This document shows positions 6,031 through 13,914 of a stretch of DNA of 13,914 nt, piece by piece. Source of the stretch: Wohlfahrtiimonas sp. Lineage in GTDB: Bacteria; Pseudomonadota; Gammaproteobacteria; Cardiobacteriales; Wohlfahrtiimonadaceae. How positions within the stretch are numbered: position 1 is the first letter of the stretch; each line of letters opens with the position of its first letter. The position numbers and the translations under genes were made by a program. The DNA lies in contig JASLHB010000097.1 in NCBI GenBank assembly GCA_030149965.1, positions 1-13,914 of the forward strand, given 5' to 3'. A model generated the notes under the pieces. The model was not told where the DNA came from. It ran no database searches and saw nothing but the letters and a program-made list of their open reading frames with translations.

Positions 6031-7080
6031 ATGATACCAAAACGACTAAAGTCTCTTTTTTCATGTGACCTTTCAATCGACTTAGGGACAGCCAACACAC
6101 TTATATATGTTCGCGGTCAGGGCATCGTTTTAAATGAGCCATCTGTTGTTGCTATGGAAAAAGATAAAAAAACAGGCCGCGAAAGAGTTGCAGCTGTGGG
6201 TCATGAAGCTAAGCGCATGCTGGGTAGAACACCTGATGGCATCGAAGCATATCGCCCCCTTAAAGATGGCGTTATCGCAGACATTGAGCGCACTGAGGAT
6301 ATGTTAGGCAACTTCATTGGCCGAGTTTTACAAAAACGTGCTTTTATACGTCCAACGCCCCGCATTATTGTATGCGTACCATCTGGTGCAACCCATGTAG
6401 AAAAACGCGCCATTAAAGAAGCAACAGAAACAGCTGGTGCATTAGAAGTTAAATTAATCCCTGAACCAATGGCGGCAGCGCTAGGTGCTGGCATTCCTGT
6501 GCATGAAGCAACAGGTTCAATGATTTTAGACATTGGTGGCGGCACATCAGAAGTTGCTGTGATTTCGTTGACAGGTATTGTGTATGCTAACTCAATTCGT
6601 ATTGGTGGTGACCACTTTGATGAAGCAATCATTCAATATGTGCGCCGTAACTATGGCATGCTAATTGGTGAACCGACTGCAGAGCGTATCAAACAAGATA
6701 TTGGCACGGCGTATCCATTGAATGAAGTGCTAGAAACTCAAGTACGCGGTCGTAATTTAAGCGAGGGTATTCCTCGTACATTTACATTAACTTCTAATGA
6801 AATTCTAGAAGCCTTAATGGAACCATTACAAGGTATTGTGAGCGCTGTACGTTTAGCCTTAGAACAAACGCCACCTGAATTGGCTGCCGATATTTCAGAG
6901 CGCGGTATCGTAATCACTGGCGGCGGTGCATTACTTCGTGACATTGATAAACTGATTGCGGAAGAAACAGGCTTAGATGCCATCATTGCCGATGACCCCT
7001 TGACCTGCGTAGTGCGCGGTGGTGGTAAAGCCCTAGAACTACAGGGCTTGTATGGTTTAAATGCTTTTGCACTTGAATAA
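6031..7080 (+). CDS. mreB: Rod-shape-determining actin homologue MreB
   Basis: MreB forms membrane-bound ATP-dependent filaments that orient the Rod complex so that side-wall peptidoglycan is inserted for elongation. From the ATG chosen here it has 349 residues (E. coli 347). It opens with a short amphipathic stretch MIPKRLKSLF, like the membrane-binding helix of E. coli MreB. Actin-fold motifs are DLGTANT (17-23, phosphate 1), the catalytic-type Glu145 in IPEPMAA, DIGGGT (167-172, phosphate 2) and TGGGALL (296-302, adenosine). An in-frame ATG at 6013 would add six residues. I preferred 6031 because of length, alignment to E. coli and a weak GATGGA 6 nt upstream. It is the first gene of the elongation operon, 3 bp before mreC. 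Confidence 0.98.
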   Translation: MIPKRLKSLFSCDLSIDLGTANTLIYVRGQGIVLNEPSVVAMEKDKKTGRERVAAVGHEAKRMLGRTPDGIEAYRPLKDGVIADIERTEDMLGNFIGRVLQKRAFIRPTPRIIVCVPSGATHVEKRAIKEATETAGALEVKLIPEPMAAALGAGIPVHEATGSMILDIGGGTSEVAVISLTGIVYANSIRIGGDHFDEAIIQYVRRNYGMLIGEPTAERIKQDIGTAYPLNEVLETQVRGRNLSEGIPRTFTLTSNEILEALMEPLQGIVSAVRLALEQTPPELAADISERGIVITGGGALLRDIDKLIAEETGLDAIIADDPLTCVVRGGGKALELQGLYGLNAFALE

Positions 7081-7083
7081 TTA

Positions 7084-7965
7084 ATGCACACTGTATCTAC
7101 ACAGAAAAAACAGTTACTACCTAATCAGAGCATCCTAACCATTAAAATGGTTTTGGTTGCTCTGCTTTCAATCGCGTTATTGTATGTAGATGCTAGAACT
7201 GATTATGCAAAACCGACAAAATCAACAGTTAACACTATTATTTATCCGATAAAATTATTGGCCGAGCTTCCAAGCTCTGCAGGTAAAAATCTAAAAATTT
7301 GGTTCAGTGATAAAGCAGATCTCATAGATACTATTAATAAGCTACAAGATCGCCAATATACGCTGGAATTTGAAGTTCAAAAAAATGCATCCTTATTGGC
7401 GGAAAATCGTCGCTTAAGATTATTACTGAGATCTTCTAATAATCTGCAATATCCATCCATCATTGCAGAAATTATCTCCACCAATACCAATCCTTATCGC
7501 CATATTGTTGAATTGAATCGTGGCACGCAAGATGCTGTTAAAATCAATCAACCTATTATTGATACATCTGGTGTTGTTGGGCAAATCATAGGCATAGATC
7601 CTCTATCCAGCCAAGCACTACTCATTTCTGACCCACAACATATTTTTTCTGTGCAAGTGAATCGTAATGGCATTCGCGGACTCGCCCAAGGAACAGGAAG
7701 CTTTCAATCTCTGAATATATTGAATATTCCTATTGAAGAAGATATTAAAATCGGGGATTTACTAATCTCATCAGGATTAGATCACCGATTCCCTCAGGGC
7801 TATCCTGTAGCGATTGTTAATTCAATTGAACACGACCCAACCAATCACTTTGCAAAAATCACTGCAAAACCTACCGCTGAACTGAATAAAATTAGAGAAG
7901 TTCTAGTATTAAAATCCATCATTACACAACCTCCAACGACAACAATTAAAGAGGTTACGCCGTGA
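7084..7965 (+). CDS. mreC: Rod-shape-determining protein MreC
   Basis: MreC is a bitopic inner-membrane protein whose periplasmic part binds and activates PBP2, linking MreB filaments to wall synthesis. The 293 residues comprise a short cytoplasmic N-terminus, one transmembrane helix at about 18-35, a coiled-coil at about 76-118 rich in Leu/Glu/Arg that drives dimerisation, and the C-terminal beta-rich MreC domain (about 122-276, including SGVVGQIIG and an FPQGYPV motif). A polar tail follows. It starts 3 bp after mreB without a clear Shine-Dalgarno, which suggests translational coupling. Its TGA overlaps the GTG start of mreD (GTGA). Confidence 0.95.
   Translation: MHTVSTQKKQLLPNQSILTIKMVLVALLSIALLYVDARTDYAKPTKSTVNTIIYPIKLLAELPSSAGKNLKIWFSDKADLIDTINKLQDRQYTLEFEVQKNASLLAENRRLRLLLRSSNNLQYPSIIAEIISTNTNPYRHIVELNRGTQDAVKINQPIIDTSGVVGQIIGIDPLSSQALLISDPQHIFSVQVNRNGIRGLAQGTGSFQSLNILNIPIEEDIKIGDLLISSGLDHRFPQGYPVAIVNSIEHDPTNHFAKITAKPTAELNKIREVLVLKSIITQPPTTTIKEVTP
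7948..7954 (+). promoter_or_regulatory. Ribosome binding site supporting the GTG start of mreD
   Basis: AAAGAGG lies 7 nt before the GTG at 7962, inside the end of mreC. It is one of the strongest ribosome sites in the rightward block and supports use of the non-ATG start that overlaps the mreC stop. Confidence 0.7.
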
Positions 7966-8444
7966 GATATTACATAGCACTTATTATTTCTGTTCTCTTG
8001 GGACTGACCTTAGAACTTGTCTCTTTGTCCAATTATCTCGAACCATTTCGGCCACATTTTTTATTAATGATTGTTCTTTTTTGGCTTTACTCCACAAAAA
8101 CACAATTCAGTATCGGCTCAGCTTGGATCATTGGGCTTTTAATGGATATTGCACTATTATATCCGCTTGGATTGAACGCAATAACATTTGCAATCACCGC
8201 TTACATCACTAAACGTAACCATAAATGGCTATCTAGACTTTCCATCACAGAAATATCAGCTGCTTTTGCCGGATTTTATATTCTACAAATATTTCTATCT
8301 TTAATTATTAATAATATGATTGGGCACACAACAAGCTTCAACTTCTGGGTTTTTGGTTCTGTTGTTTCCTCTATCTTACTCTGGCCTTTAGTGTACACAT
8401 TGCTTTATGAATTGTGCTACATTCTTAAAATCACATCAAAATAA
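7962..8444 (+). CDS. mreD: Rod-shape-determining membrane protein MreD
   Basis: MreD is a small polytopic inner-membrane protein of the elongation complex. It interacts with MreC and modulates its activation of PBP2. The 160-residue length matches the family. The protein is almost entirely hydrophobic, with about five or six membrane helices. It carries the family-like PFRPHFLLMIVLFW segment after the first helix and a GLLMDI...PLGLNA pattern in the middle. Translation begins at GTG, four bases overlapping the mreC stop, with AAAGAGG 7 nt upstream. mrdA follows after 6 bp. Position between mreC and PBP2 makes the assignment firm although MreD sequences diverge strongly. Confidence 0.93.
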   Translation: MRYYIALIISVLLGLTLELVSLSNYLEPFRPHFLLMIVLFWLYSTKTQFSIGSAWIIGLLMDIALLYPLGLNAITFAITAYITKRNHKWLSRLSITEISAAFAGFYILQIFLSLIINNMIGHTTSFNFWVFGSVVSSILLWPLVYTLLYELCYILKITSK

Positions 8445-8450
8445 ATAGAT

Positions 8451-10370
8451 ATGTCATTTTTCTCAAAAACAATTGAGCGAAAAAAGAAAAGCAAAGCACA
8501 ATTGCAGAGTATTTTTCGCAATCGAACATTTTTTGTCATTCTATTGATATTGGCATGCTTTAGCTTGCTTTTAACCCAGCTTTTTCACTTGCAAGTTAAT
8601 TTACATAAAAAATATTCAACTCTATCTGATTCTAATAGAATTCAATTGATTCCAATTCCACCTACTCGCGGTCATATTTTTGATCGCAATGGTGCTGTAT
8701 TAGCCACTAATATACCTTCTTTCAATCTCACTATTACTCGCCAAAATATTTCTCAACCCACTGATGAAATCATTGAAACACTATCTCAATGGATCCCTAT
8801 CTCTGAACAAGAAATTAATAAATATCATCGCATTGATCGTGTTTCATCACGACAAACGCCCGTGCCGATTAAAGAGCAACTATCAGAAGAAGAAATCCAT
8901 ACATTATCTGTCAACCTATATCAATTAGATGGCGTAGAGATTACATCTCAATTGACTCGCCATTATCCTGAATATAATAGTGCGGTACATGCTTTAGGCT
9001 ATGTTGGTAGAATTGACACAGGCGACTTAAAAGATATTGAAGAAAAAAATATTCAAAATCAGTATTTAACACTAACTCATATTGGTAAAAAAGGGGCTGA
9101 AAAAAGCTTTGAAGATATTTTGCGTGGCACAATGGGTTTTGAAGAAGTGGAAACTAACTCTAGCGGCCGAATCATTCGTCGCTTAGAGCAAACACTGCCA
9201 ATCCCAGGACAAGATATTTATCTGACATTAGATATTCGCTTACAGCGTGTTGCAGAAGATATTTTAGGTGATCATACTGGTGCGATTATCGCTTTTGATC
9301 CTAAAACAGGAGAGATTTTAGCCTTTGTTTCTAAACCTGACTATAACCCAAATTTATTCGTTAATGGCATTAGTCACACTGACTTCAATAATCTCAATAG
9401 CGATCCAGAAAAGCCTTTCTTGAATCGCGTTATGCAAGGTCGCTATCCTCCTGGTTCAACAATTAAGCCTCAAATTGCACTGGCGGGATTGGAACAAGGC
9501 ATTATCACGCCTACATCAACAGTTTCGTGTCAAGGCTATTATCAAGTACCAGGCAGCAAGCATAAATTCCGTGATTGGCGCCGCTGGGGACATGGCAAAG
9601 TAAATCTTTATTTATCTTTGGTTCAATCCTGCGATATCTATTATTACGATTTAGCCTATAAAATTGGCATTACGCCTATGACAGACTATTTAAAGCAATT
9701 TTCATTAGGCGAACCTACAGGAATTGATTTATTGGGTGAAAGTCATGGTGTATCACCAACACCTGCTTATAAACGCCAAGTTTTTAATCAACCTTGGTTT
9801 GATGGTGAAACTGTCACTGCTGGCATTGGCCAAAGCTATTGGCTAACAACACCATTACAAGTTAATCAAGCCACAACTATTGTGGCACAAAAAGGGAAAG
9901 CGTTTGTGCCGCATATATTAAAAGCAACCCGCAATCCTGCAACACAAGAATTATCCAATAAAATGCCAGTGCCTATTCAACCTGTCAAAGTCAGCAAACC
10001 TGAATATTGGCAAGGTGTGATTGATGGCATGGTTGGCGTGGTACATGGCAGCCAAGGAACGGCCCGCAAAATTGGAACAGGATTGAATTATAAAATTGCT
10101 GGCAAATCTGGCACTGCACAGGTCAAATCAATTGCCCAGAATGCAGTCTATAATAAAAATGCTTTGGCCAAAAAACATCATGATCATGCTTGGTTCACTG
10201 CATTTGCACCAGTCAATGATCCATCAATTGTTGTCACTGTATTCATTGAAAACGGTAACTCTGGTTCTGGCGTTGCTGCACCTTTAGCAAAAGAAGTCAT
10301 CAATGCATGGATGTCTAACTTTAAAGCACCAACACAAACGCCATCCACAAACACTCGAGCAGGTGAATAA
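8451..10370 (+). CDS. mrdA: Penicillin-binding protein 2 (elongation-specific D,D-transpeptidase)
   Basis: PBP2 is the class B transpeptidase of the Rod complex. It crosslinks glycan strands made by RodA during side-wall growth and is anchored in the inner membrane with its catalytic domain in the periplasm. The 639 residues include a membrane helix at about 27-45, the PBP dimerisation or pedestal domain (TRGHIFDRNG at 72-81 and following) and the transpeptidase domain. Active-site motifs are Ser336-Thr-Ile-Lys339, Ser393-Cys-Asp395 (PBP2 enzymes typically carry SxD instead of SxN) and Lys552-Ser-Gly-Thr555. It lies 6 bp after mreD, and its TAA shares one base with the rodA ATG, pairing it with its SEDS partner. 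No clear Shine-Dalgarno is visible. Confidence 0.98.
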   Translation: MSFFSKTIERKKKSKAQLQSIFRNRTFFVILLILACFSLLLTQLFHLQVNLHKKYSTLSDSNRIQLIPIPPTRGHIFDRNGAVLATNIPSFNLTITRQNISQPTDEIIETLSQWIPISEQEINKYHRIDRVSSRQTPVPIKEQLSEEEIHTLSVNLYQLDGVEITSQLTRHYPEYNSAVHALGYVGRIDTGDLKDIEEKNIQNQYLTLTHIGKKGAEKSFEDILRGTMGFEEVETNSSGRIIRRLEQTLPIPGQDIYLTLDIRLQRVAEDILGDHTGAIIAFDPKTGEILAFVSKPDYNPNLFVNGISHTDFNNLNSDPEKPFLNRVMQGRYPPGSTIKPQIALAGLEQGIITPTSTVSCQGYYQVPGSKHKFRDWRRWGHGKVNLYLSLVQSCDIYYYDLAYKIGITPMTDYLKQFSLGEPTGIDLLGESHGVSPTPAYKRQVFNQPWFDGETVTAGIGQSYWLTTPLQVNQATTIVAQKGKAFVPHILKATRNPATQELSNKMPVPIQPVKVSKPEYWQGVIDGMVGVVHGSQGTARKIGTGLNYKIAGKSGTAQVKSIAQNAVYNKNALAKKHHDHAWFTAFAPVNDPSIVVTVFIENGNSGSGVAAPLAKEVINAWMSNFKAPTQTPSTNTRAGE

Positions 10371-11509
10371 TGAGTTATTACGAAGAAACAACTCAATCTC
10401 TCAAACCAAGGGGTTTATTAGCTTTTTTTCATTTAGATACAACGTTATTTTTACTCTTATTATCTGTTTGTGCATGTGGATTAACAATATTATACAGCGC
10501 TTCTGGCGGTAATTTTGCTGTTGTTCAAGCGCAAGCAGTACGAATGGGCATTGGCATATTTTTAATGTTAATTATTGCTTTTACACCGCCATATGTCATT
10601 AAAAGCTTAACACCCTACTTTTTTGCTATCAGCATCATTTCATTAGTGCTTATCTATTTTATTGGCGTTGAAGTCAATGGTTCACATCGCTGGCTAGATT
10701 TAAAAGTTGTCCGATTCCAACCTTCTGAACTCATGAAATTAGCTGCACCAATGATGGTGGCTTACTATCTAAGCAATCGAAACTTACCTGCTAACTTTTT
10801 TGTCACAATTGCCGCACTGATTATCACCATTGCACCGTTTGCATTGGTTTTATATCAACCAGATTTAGGCACAGCACTTCTTATCTTATTTGCATGCATC
10901 ACTGCTATTTTTTTCAGTGGATTACAATGGCGCTATATTATTTTAGCTGGCATTGCTGTTGCAATTGTATTGCCGATTGTTTGGGAATTTGGTTTACAAG
11001 ATTATCAAAAAGGACGAATTTTAACCTTATTAGATCCTGAATCAGATCCACTTGGTAAAGGCTATCAAATCATACAATCCAAAATAGCCATTGGCTCTGG
11101 TGGAATGTATGGTAAGGGCTGGTTTAATAGTACACAAGCATCTCTAAAATTCTTACCTGAATCTTCCACCGATTTTATTTATGCCATCACTGCAGAAGAA
11201 TTTGGTTTTGTTGGCATTGCTATTTTATTAAGCTTATATTTATTAATTATTCTACGATCATTTTACTTAATTAATCGCGCACAAGATCCTTTTAATAAAC
11301 TGATTGGTGCTGCAACCACTTCATGTTTTTTCTTCTACATTTTCGTCAATGCTGGTATGGTAAGTGGATTACTACCAATCGTTGGAGTACCATTGCCATT
11401 TATTAGCTATGGAGGAACCTCGATTGTGACCTTGTTCCTATCTTTTGGTATAATAATGAGCATTTTCGCACACCCAGAGCCTAAAAAAGAAAAGGTATAC
11501 ACAACGTGA
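10370..11509 (+). CDS. rodA: SEDS peptidoglycan glycosyltransferase RodA
   Basis: RodA is a polytopic SEDS-family enzyme that polymerises lipid II into glycan strands and works in complex with PBP2. At 379 residues it has the usual length and about ten membrane helices. Family motifs include GSHRWLDL (104-111), RFQPSELMKL (115-124, with conserved Glu120), YQPDLGTAL (162-170) and FLPESSTDFIYAI (261-273), which carries the conserved Asp268 of the presumed active site. The LPFISYGGTS motif (342-351) closes the protein. The ATG overlaps the mrdA stop by one base (TAATG), so the pair is likely translated in step. Its TGA overlaps the GTG start of mltB. Confidence 0.98.
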   Translation: MSYYEETTQSLKPRGLLAFFHLDTTLFLLLLSVCACGLTILYSASGGNFAVVQAQAVRMGIGIFLMLIIAFTPPYVIKSLTPYFFAISIISLVLIYFIGVEVNGSHRWLDLKVVRFQPSELMKLAAPMMVAYYLSNRNLPANFFVTIAALIITIAPFALVLYQPDLGTALLILFACITAIFFSGLQWRYIILAGIAVAIVLPIVWEFGLQDYQKGRILTLLDPESDPLGKGYQIIQSKIAIGSGGMYGKGWFNSTQASLKFLPESSTDFIYAITAEEFGFVGIAILLSLYLLIILRSFYLINRAQDPFNKLIGAATTSCFFFYIFVNAGMVSGLLPIVGVPLPFISYGGTSIVTLFLSFGIIMSIFAHPEPKKEKVYTT

Positions 11510-12552
11510 AACGACTAAATTTATGGTTAGCCAGTTCTACAATATTATTGATTTCAGCTTGTTCAAGCAACTCTTCTGCACCTGTGACAAAAGGCAATAA
11601 CAATAATCAAACAGCTCATTCAGTGCACGCAGAAACAAATCTTGCTCATCGCTCTGACGTTGCAAATTTTATTGAAAAAACCCATAACACAACAGGCATT
11701 GATAAAAAATGGCTGACAGATACGATGAACAAAGCATCTATTAAGCCAACAATTGTGGATGCAATGAATCGTCCTGCTGAAAAAATGAATTGGGGACGTT
11801 ATCGCCCAATATTCATCACAGATAAACGTATAAATGATGGCGTTCAGTTTTTCCACCAATATCAATCAGATTTACTTCGTGCTGAAGCGCAATATGGCGT
11901 TTCACCTTATGTCATTGCCGCAATCATCGGTGTAGAAACAAATTATGGTGCAAATCGTGGTAATTGGGCCGTTGTAGATGCATTATCAACATTGAGCTTT
12001 GAATATCCTCGCCGTGCAGATTTCTTCTCAAATGAATTACAAAAATTCTTGAGCATTGCTTATAAAATGAATCGCGATCCGTTTAGCTTTAAAGGCTCTT
12101 ATGCTGGCGCAATGGGCTATCCACAATTTATGCCTTCTAGCTATGTTGCATACGCAGTTGACTTTGATGGTGATGGCGTTAAAGATTTATGGAACAATCC
12201 TGTCGACGCAATTGGATCTGTGGCTAACTACATGGCAAAACATGGCTGGCAACGTGGCGGTCAATTAGCATCTGAGGTTTATGTTTCAAATCCACAAGCG
12301 ATCGATAGTTATTTACAGCGCGGTCCTGTTCGCCCACCAAAAACTAATTTATCAACGCTTAAACAATTAGGTGTTCAAACAGCCATTAATACAACAAATC
12401 CTGTAACATTAATGCAATTTGAAGTTTCACCAGGCAATAATGAATATTGGATTGGTTATCAAAACTTCTACGTAATCACACGTTATAACCATTCCAATAT
12501 GTATGCACTTGCTGTTTCCCAACTAGCAAATGCTATTAGTGAAAGAAAATAA
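11506..12552 (+). CDS. mltB: Membrane-bound lytic murein transglycosylase B (lipoprotein)
   Basis: MltB cleaves the MurNAc-GlcNAc bond of peptidoglycan, forming 1,6-anhydro ends. The signal sequence ends in LISAC with the lipidated Cys19 followed by Ser, so an outer-membrane lipoprotein facing the periplasm is expected. A low-complexity Asn/Thr linker (about 22-45) follows. The catalytic Glu144 lies in IIGVETNYG, and the GSYAGAMGYPQFMPSSY motif (198-214) is characteristic of the family. DFDGDGVKDLW (219-229) resembles the calcium-binding EF-hand of E. coli Slt35/MltB. The length of 348 is close to the E. coli protein. The start is GTG, four bases into the end of rodA, with AAAGG 10 nt upstream. 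rlpA follows after 3 bp. Confidence 0.97.
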   Translation: MKRLNLWLASSTILLISACSSNSSAPVTKGNNNNQTAHSVHAETNLAHRSDVANFIEKTHNTTGIDKKWLTDTMNKASIKPTIVDAMNRPAEKMNWGRYRPIFITDKRINDGVQFFHQYQSDLLRAEAQYGVSPYVIAAIIGVETNYGANRGNWAVVDALSTLSFEYPRRADFFSNELQKFLSIAYKMNRDPFSFKGSYAGAMGYPQFMPSSYVAYAVDFDGDGVKDLWNNPVDAIGSVANYMAKHGWQRGGQLASEVYVSNPQAIDSYLQRGPVRPPKTNLSTLKQLGVQTAINTTNPVTLMQFEVSPGNNEYWIGYQNFYVITRYNHSNMYALAVSQLANAISERK

Positions 12553-12555
12553 TTT

Positions 12556-13398
12556 ATGCCTAATCGCAATATAATCCTATTCATTGCTTTTTCTCTCTTT
12601 ATTGCTGGATGTAGTAGCCAATCCAATCATAAAGCATCCAAACATGGCGCAGTTCCAAAAGAAGAACCTGTAAGTAAATATGGCAATCCCAAAAGCTATA
12701 AAGTGATGGGAGAAACTTATAAGGTTAAAGAAACATCCAAGGGTTATAGTGAAGTTGGTATTGCTTCTTGGTATGGTAAAGATTTCCATGGCAAACGCAC
12801 ATCAAGTGGTACGCCATATAATATGTACAGCTATTCTGCTGCCCATAAAACCTTGCCAATTCCAACTTATGTAAAAGTGACTAACTTGGAAAATGGTAAA
12901 ACTGTGAATTTGCGTGTGGATGATCGTGGCCCGTTTTCTAAGGGTAGAATCATTGATCTTTCCTATCAAGCTGCGAAAGATTTGGGCGTGATTGCAAAAG
13001 GAACCGCTAAAGTTAAAGTTGAAGCATTAAAACCTTATCAACATCTCAACGGCAATAAAGCTTCTTATGGACATACTTATACGCCAGAATTATCTTTCTC
13101 TGATTCTCGTGGCGATAAAATCGAAGTAGCCACTGAAGCTGCATATATTCCACCACCAACACATAAAAGCAATGGTTCTTATACAGTGCAAATCAATGCT
13201 TACAGTAGCGAATACAATGCAACGAATTATCAAGACCAAATTCGACAAGCTTATAACATTCCTGCAGAAGTTCATTACGATGGTCAATTTTATCGTGTGA
13301 TTGTTGATCGTTATAATACCCAACGTGATGCAGAAGAAGCCGCTATTTCTTTAAAAAATAAAGGCCTTTCTGCAAAAACTTTTAATCTTCAACCATAG
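12556..13398 (+). CDS. rlpA: RlpA lipoprotein, septal lytic transglycosylase with SPOR domain
   Basis: RlpA family members are outer-membrane lipoproteins. The Pseudomonas aeruginosa protein cuts stem-peptide-free ('denuded') glycan at the septum. The signal sequence ends in FIAGC with lipidated Cys19. The double-psi beta-barrel domain spans about 64-157, from GIASWYGKDFHGKRTSSG to the DRGPF motif. His97 and Asp123 match, with the same spacing, the catalytic pair reported for P. aeruginosa RlpA, so enzymatic activity is likely. The C-terminal SPOR domain (about 207-280) binds denuded glycan and targets septa. At 280 residues the linker between the two domains is short. It sits between mltB (3 bp) and dacA (16 bp), its usual place. 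Only a weak GAAAGAAA precedes the ATG. Confidence 0.96.
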   Translation: MPNRNIILFIAFSLFIAGCSSQSNHKASKHGAVPKEEPVSKYGNPKSYKVMGETYKVKETSKGYSEVGIASWYGKDFHGKRTSSGTPYNMYSYSAAHKTLPIPTYVKVTNLENGKTVNLRVDDRGPFSKGRIIDLSYQAAKDLGVIAKGTAKVKVEALKPYQHLNGNKASYGHTYTPELSFSDSRGDKIEVATEAAYIPPPTHKSNGSYTVQINAYSSEYNATNYQDQIRQAYNIPAEVHYDGQFYRVIVDRYNTQRDAEEAAISLKNKGLSAKTFNLQP

Positions 13399-13414
13399 AA
13401 TACAGAGTCGTTTC

Positions 13415-13914
13415 ATGAAAAAAATTCTTTTAGTGTGCCTTTCCGTTCTTTCAACAAACGGACTTAGTTTTGCACAACAATTACCGCCCATTCCTGTTAG
13501 CGTACCAGTGAAAGCTTGGATCATCATGGATTATGATACAGGTGAAATATTAGCTGATTATAATGGTAAACAGCGCCTAGAACCTGCAAGCGTAACAAAA
13601 GTGATGACCAGTTACTTAGTGGCAGAAGCCATTGAAAAAGGTGTCATCCAAGAAGATGCACAAGTTACTGTATCACCTTATGCACAATCTCAAGAAGGCT
13701 CTCGCATGTTTGCAGAAGCTGGATCAAAAGTTACTGTGCATGATTTAGTATTAGGTTTAGTGATTCAATCAGGCAATGATTCATCCATCGCTTTAGCAGA
13801 ATATTTGTATGGCAGTGAATCCATCTTTGCTATAGAAATGAATAAAAAAGCACGTGAATTGGGAATGAATGATAGTAATTTCATGAATGCTTCAGGATTA
13901 CCACATGATAATCA
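13415..13914 (+). CDS. dacA: D-alanyl-D-alanine carboxypeptidase (PBP5/6 type), 3' end beyond the window
   Basis: DacA-type enzymes remove the terminal D-Ala from peptidoglycan pentapeptides, limiting crosslinking and influencing cell shape. They act in the periplasm, tethered to the inner membrane by a C-terminal amphipathic helix. The first 166 codons are present. A signal peptide probably ends after SFA (residue 20). The active-site serine motif is Ser59-Val-Thr-Lys62 in EPASVTK, and the second motif is Ser119-Gly-Asn121 in QSGNDSS. The KTG motif and the C-terminal anchor lie past the right edge. It starts 16 bp after rlpA with a weak CAGAG site 10 nt upstream. The mrdA-rodA-mltB-rlpA-dacA order is common in gammaproteobacteria and supports dacA over more distant paralogues. 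Confidence 0.95.
   Translation, partial: MKKILLVCLSVLSTNGLSFAQQLPPIPVSVPVKAWIIMDYDTGEILADYNGKQRLEPASVTKVMTSYLVAEAIEKGVIQEDAQVTVSPYAQSQEGSRMFAEAGSKVTVHDLVLGLVIQSGNDSSIALAEYLYGSESIFAIEMNKKARELGMNDSNFMNASGLPHDN

Noticed and set aside
6201..7091. Antisense open frames of 143 and 117 codons opposite mreB
   Set aside because: They lie fully opposite a strongly conserved gene, show no recognisable protein motif, and are typical of the mirrored reading frames of a long coding sequence.
8941..9132. 63-codon minus-strand open frame opposite mrdA
   Set aside because: It is antisense to the PBP2 pedestal domain with no ribosome site or family resemblance.
8451..10370. SCD (393-395) instead of SxN in PBP2 as a defective active site
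   Set aside because: PBP2 proteins, including that of E. coli (SAD), normally carry Asp at this position, so it is not an anomaly.
10096..10512. Short open frames across the mrdA-rodA junction on both strands
   Set aside because: They overlap the conserved C-terminus of PBP2 and the first helix of RodA in other frames and resemble no protein family.
12163..12195. EF-hand-like DFDGDGVKDLW in MltB as a novel calcium-binding insertion
   Set aside because: The E. coli MltB/Slt35 structure already contains a calcium-binding EF-hand at the matching place, so this is a family feature.
11620..13323. Minus-strand open frames of 70-81 codons opposite mltB and rlpA
   Set aside because: All are opposite well-supported lipoprotein genes and have no start context or motif of their own.
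1..13914. A hidden novel system, mobile element, phage remnant or CRISPR array
   Set aside because: Nearly all bases fall in recognisable core genes with short gaps. I saw no transposase, integrase, long terminal repeats, spaced direct repeats or unknown gene cluster.

Overview
The window is AT-rich chromosomal housekeeping DNA from a gammaproteobacterium. Support for this placement comes from the tpiA-secG-tRNA-Leu(GAG) order, the pilC-pilD-coaE-zapD order (ZapD/YacF is found mainly in beta/gammaproteobacteria), and a full rod-shape operon whose lipoproteins carry classical lipoboxes. I cannot name the genus from sequence alone. The low GC content, type IV pilus genes and compact gene spacing would fit an AT-rich lineage such as the Cardiobacteriales or relatives, but that is a guess.

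The layout is two gene blocks diverging from a short AT-rich region at about 5881-6030. The leftward (minus) block, in transcription order, is tpiA, secG, tRNA-Leu(GAG), pilC, pilD, coaE, zapD, fabG, acpP, and probably the first two codons of fabF at the window edge. It joins glycolysis, protein export, type IV pilus assembly, the last step of CoA synthesis, FtsZ-ring bundling and fatty acid synthesis. Most gaps between its protein genes are under 25 bp. The exceptions are the tRNA region and a 104-bp fabG-acpP gap that holds a candidate terminator hairpin overlapping a candidate acpP promoter.

The rightward (plus) block is a cell-elongation (Rod complex) operon: mreB, mreC, mreD, mrdA (PBP2), rodA, mltB, rlpA, and the first 166 codons of dacA, which runs off the right edge. 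The genes overlap by 1-4 bp or lie 3-16 bp apart, so they are probably one transcript. Together they encode the MreB filament and its membrane partners, the SEDS glycosyltransferase/transpeptidase pair, two outer-membrane peptidoglycan-cleaving lipoproteins, and a D,D-carboxypeptidase.

I found no mobile element, CRISPR array, phage gene, defence cassette or unknown gene family. Nearly every base is explained by recognisable core genes. Points worth a second look concern gene order (pilC directly behind a tRNA with no pilB; coaE-zapD-fabG-acpP in one run), a long PilD loop, and RNA hairpins that coincide with candidate promoters. I see no evidence for a previously undescribed system.
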